DNA of 64,000 nt from assembly GCF_036850765.1 (NCBI RefSeq), contig NC_089490.1:386274558-386338557 (forward strand). Direction: 5' to 3'. Every line of letters starts with the position of its first letter. Within the stretch, counting starts at the first letter, position 1. Positions 55,411-64,000 of the stretch are shown here, one piece after another. The notes under the pieces are model-generated. The model made no database searches. It saw nothing but the letters and a program-made list of their open reading frames with translations, and was not told where the DNA came from. Position numbers and translations under genes: made by a program. This DNA comes from Saccopteryx bilineata (lineage: Eukaryota > Chordata > Mammalia > Chiroptera > Emballonuridae).

Positions 55411-56700
55411 ATTTCACCAGTAATTAGAAAATTGCCTCTAAAAGTAGCAATAAGAGCATTTTTCATCTGTCATTTATAAAATATTTTATTTATTTTTTGA
55501 GGTATAAGTTTTAAAGCTGCTTTACCTCTAACTCTTCTATGAGTTATCTTTTATCATTCTTACTTTTAACTTGTTTCTCTCTTTTCTGGTTATTCTCCAA
55601 ATCATCCAGTCTTTGAGTTGGAATAGGCGTTACATTTTGTGCATTCTGACCTTCAACTCTGCATCAAGTAAGATGCAGATCAGTTAAGAAGCAGAAAACC
55701 TTAACTGTCTAAACTGGAGTTCAACAAAGTACCACCTGGGTGCCCAATACTGTCAGCTGCCCATTTTTAGCAAGTTTGATTAAAACACAGACATGCTCAT
55801 TTCTTCACATATTGTCTATGACTCCTTTCACATCACAGTTACAAAGTGCCCTACAAAGTGTAAAGTGTTTACCATGTGGCTCTGTACAAAAAAGTTCACC
55901 AATTCGTGATCTAAATAACAAAACAAAAGATTTTATTACTCCATAAAGCTAGAAGCCCAAAGATTGAAAACTCTAGGATTTGGCAATTTAGTGACATTAT
56001 CAAGAATGTGATTCTTTCCAAATAGCCACTATTCCATCCTCATTGTATCAGCTTTATCCCTAGATCAGCTTTCCTCATAGTTGTAAGACGGCTCTGGTGG
56101 TTTCAGGCATCATATTTTGACCCAGACCCTGTCTAAGAAAAGAAGATACCATCTCTTCTGATAAACTTTGAGAGTGGGGAAGCTTTTCTCACTGGGGAAA
56201 GCACATTCCATATCACATCTCACTGGTCAAATTTCATCAGCTGCCATGACCTGAGCAAGCCTAAGTCAATCATTCAAGATACTGGAATTTCTTATGGCTG
56301 AGACTAATCAGTTTACTAATGAGCTTGAGCTAGAGATGTGCTCTGAGAGGTGAAGTATCTCTTAGGGACTGAGCTTGACTTTGTTTAGCATGATACCCAA
56401 ATTACAGTGACCTATAGCGGCCATTACTCTTTCATGTTACAAGAAGTCCAGAAGAGATCTAAGACTGGTTCAAAGGCTTAAAGATGCAATGTGCAATAGT
56501 TATGTCTACATTTCTCTTAGCCTTTACCTGACTATCTGTTGCAAGATCGTTACTGTAGCTCCAAACATCATGACCACAGTTGATGGAGGAAAAAAATAAT
56601 GGAAGAAAGACCAAATGACACTGCTCCCTTTTTTAGAACTTTTCCAGAGTCTCATGTAAGAAGTTTCCCTTTCATTTCATTGGCCAGAATTATGTCATAT
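55411..56700. other. Unique sequence, no gene seen
   Basis: No repeat boundary or exon recognised. Confidence 0.4.
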
Positions 56701-56704
56701 GATC

Positions 56705-57535
56705 GCTCCTACCACATACAACAAACCCATAGCTAATATATGCTTCACAATGAAAAATTGAAAGTTTTCCTATGAGATCAGGAGTAAAACAAGGATGCCT
56801 ACTCTGACCACTCTTATTTAATATAGCACTGGCAGTCTAAGCTAGAGCAATTAGGCAAGACAAGGAAATAATAGGCAACCAAATTAAAAGTAAGAAGTAA
56901 AACTGTCATTACTTGCAAATGATTTTGTATATAGAAAACCCCAAAGACTCAACCAAAAACCTGTTAGACCTAATCAATAAATTAAAAATGCATATACATA
57001 TATACACGTGCGCGTAAACACACACACACACACACGAATAGAATATTATTCAGCCATGAGAAAATGAAATCCTGTCATTTTGCAACAGTATGGACAAAAC
57101 TTAAGCACATTATGCTAAGTGAGATAAGTGAGAGAGAGAGAGAAATATAGTATGATATCACTTCTGTGTGGAATTTAAAAACATCAACTTATAAATAAGA
57201 GAGCAAGATGGTGGTTACCAGGGGTAGGAGAATGGCAGGTGTTTTTAAGGGTACAAACCTGCAACTAGTAGATAAATAAGTCCTGGAGATGTGATACACA
57301 CTATAATGAATATTACAAAAATACTGCGTTATAATCATCAAACAAGCTTAGAGACAGCTTTTAACTACTCCCACGACAAAAAAGCAATGACAGTTATGTG
57401 ACCTGTTAAAGTTGCTATTTCTATCACTATAATGGACATCACATTACAACGTATAATCAATTCAGCATGTTGAACACTGTAAATTTCCGTGCTATATATT
57501 AAATATATTTCAATTTTTAAAAAAAAAAAAAAAAA
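56705..57535 (+). mobile_element. L1 fragment with internal deletion
   Basis: 56705-56990 covers decayed reverse-transcriptase sequence, including the region around the catalytic site (altered 'ttgcaaatgattttgtatat'). It then jumps to the ORF2 end ('gaatattattcagccatgagaaaatg') at 57040 and runs through the 3'UTR to an A-rich end at about 57535. A (CA)n patch at 57017-57035 marks the deletion junction. Many stops. Confidence 0.8.
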
Positions 57536-58225
57536 GAGAGGCAGAACATACAGTTCTTTAACTGGGCATTTTACTTCTCATAATCAAACTAAATTTCTGT
57601 GAGTAAAAACTGATATTGGGAAGGCTACCAGAAGTCTCTGCCAGAGGTGAGTGAATCCCTGAACAGGGTTTTGAGCCAAAGAAAAGGGATGAGGATTAGG
57701 TAAGTAATCCACAATATTTACTACATCCAGTGAAGAAAAACCTCTATAGCATTTCTGATAAATAATTATATTTTACCTCCTATTCATCTCACATTGTCCA
57801 GTCCAGACAAGAAAAGAAACTGTAAACAAAGCTCTTCCTTCCTTTTATTTTAATAGAGAATATCTCAGCTGCACTGGGAATTAATGTCCCCTTGTCCTCT
57901 GCACTCTTTGGTTTAAGGATACTGTGAAAGAAAAAGAAAAAAATCCTTGGCCGTGTCCTTTTCTCTTGGAGTCGTCATTTGATCCACCTCCTGGGGATAC
58001 TGTTCTTTAATTAACATTTGAGATAAAAGGTGACAAAGAAACACCACTATCACAGAAAAAAAAAAGCCAAACTGAAAATATTTTCTTTATGACACAGAGT
58101 AATTTTCATCCCTGAATTTCTATCCATGCCATTAGAAATAATGTTTAAAAATCACTTCAATTTTATTCATTTCATCTGACAAGTTAGTGTTGAGATGGTT
58201 CTTTAAATATTTAATAATTGCTTGA
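57536..58225. other. Unique sequence, no gene seen
   Basis: No clear repeat or exon. Confidence 0.4.
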
Positions 58226-58229
58226 GACA

Positions 58230-58790
58230 TTTTCCTTTATTATAATTCTGTGGTCAGAATCCCCTGGCTCTTTCATCAATCCCAGGGCCTGGAACAAACA
58301 GAGGCAGTTAATTTCCAGGCAAACGCCACATCACGTGATCTCTATTCCAATTTCCTGAAGGTCAAATGAAGCACTCCTTCGAAGGGGGTGTGTGCCTTCC
58401 TGTCCTTCGCTTTCACCAGTCATTCCTTTGCTGCCCATCTGACTCCCCGCTCCTCCACCCACACACACCCTCCCAATCAAATCAAGCTGAGCTTCTCTTA
58501 ATCATCATCAGGGAGACAAAAAGGTATAGCTTTGCAGCATCAAGCCACAATTTCACACTCCATTTGCACAAGAACTCAGAAGGCCACTAATGTGCTGTTT
58601 GCTTTTTAGCAAGCATCTCTGCAGTCATCATGAAAATGTCTTTTGGCGTGCCTCCCAGGGCATGGGAGCTGTTTGTGAGAGCTTGTCTTGAAGAGCCTAC
58701 ATGCAACATTAGGATGTCCAAGGCCATCGGCAAACTGGACATGGCCCAGAGACATTTGGGAACAGACCATGAGAACCATAATATATGAAG
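58230..58790. promoter_or_regulatory. Candidate conserved non-coding element
   Basis: Repeat-free block with dense motif-like words. They include 'cacatcacgtgatctc' (E-box CACGTG near 58333-58338), 'cctgaaggtcaaatg', and 'ctcttaatcatcatcagggagacaaaaagg'. An unbroken stretch follows at 58600-58760 that is open on the reverse strand. Texture suggests constraint; unproven. Confidence 0.3.
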
Positions 58791-59331
58791 AAGGTGAATG
58801 TAAATGCTGCTTTCCATTTATTTCAACCTGCCTGCCTCTCTACCAATCCAGTCCTACTTGCCAGGCTGTTATTTGATCTACCCATCATAAACCCTTCTCC
58901 AGATCCTTTGACAGTAGAAAATCTTGTCTTTTAATCCATGGTGTTGACCCAGCTCATATCTAGCTTTTCTCTACACTCTCAGCTCATTAACTTAGAATGA
59001 AAACTGTCTCCAGCTTGCTGTCTTCCCTGCCATCCAATACCTCCAGATCAGGAAACACCCTTCCCTGATATGCACACATGAAACAGTCAAAGGAGCAACA
59101 GAAACAGATGCTAGATAATCCCCTCTGTCACACAACTGTAACCAGAAAGCCAACACCTCCTGCCACACTTCCTGAGTTCTGAGCTCTTGCTATTCAGCCA
59201 CTAAGAACAGTTTAGAAGTAAGATCATTTCCATTCGATCTCTAGTTATTACTATGTGCTAGGCACTGAAAACAAGGAAGAATTCCTTCTTGGGAAACTTG
59301 CTGTATACCAGGTTCACTGAAACAAACAAAC
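58791..59331. other. Unique sequence, no gene seen
   Basis: Nothing recognised. Confidence 0.4.
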
Positions 59332-59354
59332 CACACACACACACACACACACAC
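59332..59354. repeat. (CA)n microsatellite
   Basis: About 11 CA units. Confidence 0.9.
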
Positions 59355-59504
59355 ATGAATTAAAAACCTATACATATATATGTTCAATGTTAGGATGGTG
59401 GTGTGCATACATGGACACATAAGCACACAGAGAAGGGGCACTTCACAAAACCAGAGAAGTTAGAAGCTCCTTCTTACAGAAGAATATACATAGTGAGTTT
59501 TATC

Positions 59505-59866
59505 TTTTTTTTTTTTTTTCCTGAAGCTGGAAACGGGGAGAGACAGTCAGACAGACTCCTGCATGCGCCCGACCGGGATCCACCTGGCACGCCCACCAGG
59601 GGGCGATGCTCTGCCCCTCCGGGGCATCGCGACCAGAGCCACTCTAGCGCCTGGGGCAGAGGCCAAGGAGCCATCCCCAGTGCCCGGGCCATCTTTGCTC
59701 CAATGGAGCCTCGCTGTGGGAGGGGAAGAGAGAGACAGAGAAGAAGGAGAGGGGGAGGGGTGGAGAAGCAGATGGGCGCTTCTCCTGTGTGCCCTGGCCG
59801 GGAATCGAACCCGGTACTTCTGCACGCCAGGCTGACGCTCTACCACTGAGCCAACCGGCCAGGGCC
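59505..59866 (-). mobile_element. tRNA-derived bat SINE (GCCCTGGCC family), minus strand, well preserved
   Basis: Minus strand starts ggccctggccggttggctca, with A box TTGGCTCAGTGG and a perfect GGTTCGATTCC B box. The poly(A) reads as a T-run at 59505-59519. Imperfect duplication TAGTGAGTTTTATCTT (left) versus TGATGAGTTATATCTT (right). High CpG retention suggests a young copy. Confidence 0.94.
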
Positions 59867-60005
59867 TGATGAGTTATATCTTGAAGAAAGTAGAAGATCC
59901 TTTTCAGTCAAGTGGAAAAATAAAAGCATATAGGGCAAAGAAATTACAGGACCAAAGGTGCAGAAGCAAGAAACCTGAGGGGAGGGAGACAAATACAGAT
60001 GGTCT
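59867..60005. other. Unique spacer
   Basis: Nothing recognised. Confidence 0.4.
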
Positions 60006-60009
60006 GTAC

Positions 60010-60260
60010 TACAGGAGTGAATATGTGAGGCCAGGAGAGAAATGAGATGAAGCAAGAGAAAGGAGCTAGGGCCAGGTCACAGAAGGCCTGGTACACCATG
60101 CCAAGGAACATAGATTTTATTCCATACTGGAGAGCAATTGCCTTCCATTTTAGCAGGGGAGCTATATGATGAGATTTATGCTTTGGATTGGGTCACTCTG
60201 GTACCTGAGCAGAGGATGGATTTAAAAGAAAAGCAGACAGAAGCAGGTGGGAGTTAGGAG
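60010..60260 (+). repeat. Old LINE fragment (L2-like)
   Basis: 'gggccaggtcacagaaggcctggtacaccatgccaaggaacatagattttattcc', 'gcaattgccttccattttagcaggggagctatatgatgagatttatg' and 'gggtcactctggtacctgagcagaggatgg' fit an ancient LINE consensus order. Confidence 0.6.
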
Positions 60261-61782
60261 GCTGCAGCATAGAGCAGAAAGGAGGTTATGAGAGCAGCTA
60301 TCGTGAAGACAAATGGAGGGGGTGGGTTCCAGAAAATGCATGGGAGGAAAAATTGGCAGGATTTGGTGATTATCTAAACCTATGGAGTGAGAGAGGTGGG
60401 AGATTACGGTGACTCTCACACTTGTGACTTCTGTAACTATGGATACAAACATAAAAGAAGGAGTTGGTGTGAGGAGGAGAAGAGATACCGTGTTCTGTTC
60501 TGTCTATATCAAGCTTAGAAGATGCTTATAGGACAACTCAGTGAATGTGTCCAGATGATTACTGGCTATCGGAACATGAAACTAGAGGATAAAGTCAGGG
60601 CAGGTGGCAGAGATATGTGAGTTATTTGTCTACAGGGGTTACTAAAACCATGACACATTGTGGAAGTCACTTTATCAAAATATATAACACAAGAATAAAA
60701 GCAGAACCAGTGAGGGAGGGCTAGGAAAGACCACAGTTGAGGGGGAGCAAACAAAAGCAGCTCACGCAAAGCAGACAGGAGGGACAGACAGAGCTGGAGG
60801 AAGAGCAGCAGAGCAGAATGACAGTACAGAAGCCAGGGACGTGGTGAGTTTCAGGGAGAAGAACGGATTTGTGGAAAACAAGGCAAATTCAACGCAGAGA
60901 TTTACCACTTCCCTTCAAAAGCAAAAGAATTAAAAATGATCATAAAAATGATTTAATTTAATAAATGCACAACAAGTAGAACAGAAGATAGCAGCGGATT
61001 GGACATATCGGCAAAATTTCAGATGGTTAAGGAGATGAGCAAGTATCACTGACTTAGGAGACTGGAGGAAACTGAGACAGGTTTACAAGGGTTTGGGGTG
61101 AGGTTGAAAAAAATACAGAAAAGAATTCTATTTCTACGGCATGCTCGGGAACTGGAGAGCAAGTACCTTTGCAGTTCCAAGTATGGGCTTAAATGGAGAG
61201 TTTGAAAGTCTGTACATAGAAGGATTAGACTGATGCCCCTGCCCCACACCAACTCCAGATTGGACTTTTAACATCTGGAGAAGTTGAACAGAGAGATTCT
61301 GGTCTGAACAATGACAGGTCTGGGTGACAGTAGAAGCAAGGAATCTCACTGAAAAGAAAATGAATCAGTGCAATTCTGGTAGTGAACCTCAAGACTCCTG
61401 TCTTCTTCCTGGCTCTCAGAATGCTGGCAACCCTCCTTGCCTTCTTCCCCCACCTCAATCCATACCCCCCATACACACATTTCAGGCAGAGATAGAGGTC
61501 TCTTTCTCCACAGGAAACTGGCCTATATAGGAGAGAAGAACTACACATACTGACAATTGAAGATGCACCAATGAAAATGCCATGCTGTCACCACATCAAT
61601 CTTCACTGAAACTTTGTCATCTACAAGAGCTTCCAATTTCTTTCAAACACTTTTCCATAATTGGAATGGACAGTCAATTATCACTACACAATTGTGGAAA
61701 GCACTCATTGTGAAAAACAGAGTCTAAAAAAATACTTTTTAAAGGGATCTGGAAGAAAAAGAGGCAATGCAATAAAGTTTTT
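60261..61782. other. Unique sequence, no gene seen
   Basis: Frames of 67-107 codons at 60222-61548 show no domain. Confidence 0.4.
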
Positions 61783-61799
61783 AAAGCTGCTCCTTCTCA

Positions 61800-62156
61800 G
61801 CCCTGGCCGGTAGGCTCAGTGGTAGAGCATCAGCCTGGCGTGCAGGAGTCCTAGGTTTTATTCCTGGCCAGGGCACACAGGAGAAGCGCCCATCTGCTTC
61901 TCCACCCCTCCCCCTCTCCTTCCTCTCTGTCTCTCTCTTCCCCTCCTGCAGCCGAGGCTCCATTGGAGCAAAGATGGTCCGGGCGCTGAGGATGGCTCTG
62001 TGGCCTCTGCCTCAGGTGCTAGAATGGCTCTGATTGCAGCAGAGCAATGCCCCAAGATGGGCAGAGCATCACCCCCTGGTCTGGGTGGATCCTGGTCAGG
62101 CGCATGCAGGAGTCTGTCTGACTGCCTCCCCATTTCCAGCTTCGGAAAAATGCAAA

Positions 62157-62190
<34 letters not shown>
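61800..62190 (+). mobile_element. tRNA-derived bat SINE (GCCCTGGCC family) with exact 16-bp duplication
   Basis: Starts gccctggccggtaggctcag and ends in an (AAAT)n tail at about 62150-62190. The duplication AAAGCTGCTCCTTCTC at 61783-61798 is repeated exactly at 62191-62206. The B box is mutated (aggttttattcc), so the copy is probably no longer transcribed by Pol III. Confidence 0.96.
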
Positions 62191-62191
<1 letters not shown>

Positions 62192-62206
62192 AAGCTGCTC
62201 CTTCTC

Positions 62207-62915
62207 TCTCTCTCTCTCTCCTCTCTTAAAATCAATACATTAAAAAGATATAATTATATTCAAAAGATGAAAGAACGTATTGCACATGCGATGCAAGAAC
62301 AATATGTATTTTTTTCTAAAATTAATGAAACAGAAATGGTGATTGAAAATGGTATGCATGATATCAGAACATTTTTAATGTATTCAATAGATAGGATTAG
62401 AAGATAAAGTCTCCCTGAAGTAGAAAAACCAAACAAAAAAGTAAGAAATTTTACACATAGACAGCCAAGGAAACACAAGAGAGATTACCAAGGAAATAAA
62501 GCAAGAAAACTTTCAGAACTGAAGGACATTGGTTTCCTGAATGACAGGATTCAACAAGTACCCAGCACAAAGGACAAAGAATAACCCCTCTAAGGTTCAT
62601 CACTATGAAATATCAGAATATCAGGAAATATCCTTAAAAATTCTAAAGAGACAAAATTGTTCACCTATTTATTTATTTGCTCACCAAACACTTATTGAAG
62701 GCCTATTCTGGACAGGATTTATTCATAAGATGGTTTAAGACAGCAGGTCAGAAGGAAATTTGGGAGTAAGCTTTATGGCCACAGATATCAGCCAGAGAGG
62801 ATAGTGCAAAGGCCCTGAGATGGAAGTGTTTCTTGACATGCTTCATGTACACCACGATAGCCAGTGTACTCAGAATAGAACGAGTGAGGAGAGTGAGAAG
62901 TGGTGAGGGTTTGTA
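62207..62915. other. Unique sequence with a CT-repeat remnant
   Basis: A (CT)n stretch and 'cttaaaatcaatacattaaaaa' at 62207-62250 resemble the tail of a GCCTGACC-family SINE whose head is missing. No gene seen. Confidence 0.4.
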
Positions 62916-62917
62916 AC

Positions 62918-63035
62918 AGATTAAACCCAGACTTTGATCTTGGACTTTCAGCCTCCAAACTGTAATGAAATCCCTTTCTGTGGTTTAAGCCACTCAGCCT
63001 GTGGTATTTTGATGCTGGCACTAGCCAACAACACA
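62918..63035 (+). mobile_element. MaLR-type LTR 3' end
   Basis: 'actttgatcttggactttcagcctccaaactgtaatgaaat' and 'gtttaagccactcagcctgtggtattttgatgctggcac' match the last third of an MLT1/MST-type LTR. Confidence 0.7.
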
Positions 63036-63230
63036 AGGTGGACAGGGCAGGATTTCATAGTGGCTTATAAGATAATGTGACCTGAAAGTCAAGAGAAGCA
63101 GCAGTGGCAGATGGCTGAGCTTTAAAATACTGGTAAAAAAATGGAAATGGTTGCTATTTAAGACTGTTTCATTTGAGGTTGTTCCCTTCTCAGGGGACAG
63201 ATGACATAGTGAATACTAGACTTATATTCC
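63036..63230. other. Unique spacer
   Basis: Nothing recognised. Confidence 0.4.
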
Positions 63231-63233
63231 AGG

Positions 63234-63455
63234 TCAGTTGTTCTCAACAAAGGGCAGTTCTGATCCCCACAGGCTATTTGGCAATGTTAGGGACATTTCT
63301 GGTTGTCACACCAGGGAGACAAAGAAGGGGTTGGCAACTAATGAGTAGAGGACAGGGATACTGTAAAACATCCTACAATGAACAGGACAGCCCTCACGAC
63401 AAAGAATTACCCAGCCCAAAATATCAACGCTGAGAGGCTGAGACACTCTGCTCTA
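63234..63455 (+). mobile_element. MER20 (hAT-Charlie) element
   Basis: Nearly complete and in order: 'caggtcagttgttctcaac', 'ctatttggcaatgttagggacatttctggttgtcac', 'gagtagaggacagggatactgtaaaacatcctacaatgaacaggacagccc' and 'gacaaagaattacccagcccaaaatatcaacgctgagaggctgaga'. Its length (about 220 bp) is that of a full MER20. Confidence 0.85.
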
Positions 63456-63615
63456 CATGTGTAAGAATCAGATTCTTGACACAATATCAGGTTCCATAGA
63501 TTACAAAAATCCATTAAATAAGGAGAGACTAGAATCCACAAAAACAAATTTTGAGCAATTGTACCCAGAGCTTCTTGTTCAAAACAATGCCAGCCTGGGC
63601 CATGCTGTCCTTCTA
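63456..63615. other. Unique spacer
   Basis: Part of a 98-codon frame (63457-63753) that runs into the next MIR and is not credible as a gene. Confidence 0.4.
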
Positions 63616-63617
63616 AA

Positions 63618-63870
63618 AGAGCAACAGAATGAAAAGAACTTGGACTTTGGAATCAAAATTGATTTCAAACCCCAGCTTGATAGCTGTGTGATCTTAAAGA
63701 AGCCATTTGACATCGTGAGCCTCAGAAAATTGAGGGGAAATGCCTTGAAGTAATAAGTGGATAGAATAAGACATTACATATTAAATACTCATTGCATATA
63801 AACAACTTGTCACACAGTAATAATAGCTATCTTTTTTAAATGCTAAATATATGCCAGGCATTGCTTTATA
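63618..63870 (+). repeat. MIR SINE
   Basis: Contains 'gaacttggactttggaatcaaaattgatttcaaaccccagcttgatagctgtgtgatcttaaagaag', 'gagcctcagaaaattgagggg' and 'aatgctaaatatatgccaggcattgctttataagaattaac'. The last piece may be a second short MIR. Confidence 0.72.
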
Positions 63871-63885
63871 AGAATTAACTTAGAG

Positions 63886-64000
63886 GCCCTGGCCGGTTGG
63901 CTCAGCGGTAGAGCGTCGGCCTAGCGTGCGGAGGACCCGGGTTCGATTCCCGGCCAGGGCACATAGGAGAAGCGCCCATTTGCTTCTCCACCCCTCCGCC
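63886..64000 (+). mobile_element. tRNA-derived bat SINE (GCCCTGGCC family), cut by window end
   Basis: Starts gccctggccggttggctcag with A box TTGGCTCAGCGG and a perfect GGTTCGATTCC B box. It is the best-preserved SINE head in the window. The rest continues beyond 64000. Confidence 0.93.

Overview
This is eukaryotic (mammalian) DNA, most likely from a bat. I see no convincing host protein-coding gene. The clearest lineage evidence is two abundant tRNA-derived SINE families. One starts GCCCTGGCCGGTTGGCTCAG and has a body of about 350 bp; the other starts GCCTGACCTGTGGTGG or GCCTGACCAGG. Both fit chiropteran (Ves/Rhin-type) SINEs, and together they point tentatively to a rhinolophoid bat. Ancient mammalian repeats (MIR, L2, MER5, MER20, MaLR LTRs) fill much of the remainder. 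The window therefore looks like an intergenic or deep intronic region built up from layers of transposable elements. No CRISPR array, bacterial operon, rRNA gene or free-standing tRNA gene is visible.

Layout. 1-10 kb: unique AT-rich sequence, an L1 with a 5' inversion (1421-2712), a (TA)n tract, a decayed minus-strand retroviral env remnant (about 4803-5640) and an L2 3' end (about 9020-9475). 10-20 kb: three SINEs, MIR pieces, an isolated L1 5'UTR (17863-19345) and a MaLR LTR split by a hAT transposon (19540-19868). 20-30 kb: SINEs, including one landing in another's target-site duplication, several unique blocks that may be conserved regulatory DNA, and one candidate 75-residue membrane microprotein (26954-27181).

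30.7-41.1 kb is the most interesting part and is nested. An old 3' L1 fragment was entered by a full-length, recent L1 (31817-39674) with an exact 14-bp target-site duplication. Only 30 bp further on it was also entered by a Tigger-type DNA transposon (39707-40749), which itself holds a SINE piece. The young L1 has a 1275-codon ORF2 with the endonuclease, reverse transcriptase and C-terminal Cys motifs in place. Its ORF1 is broken by one frameshift. Its 2.4-kb 5'UTR carries a CRE, a YY1-like site, GC-rich tandem repeats and an intron-like donor/acceptor layout.

41-64 kb: more SINEs, MER5 pairs, a MaLR LTR, L1 3' fragments, a Tc1/mariner element with about 108-bp inverted repeats and an N-terminal transposase remnant (53805-54402), MER20, and a SINE cut by the window edge. 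Repeat family names rest on recalled consensus features, because no database could be searched.
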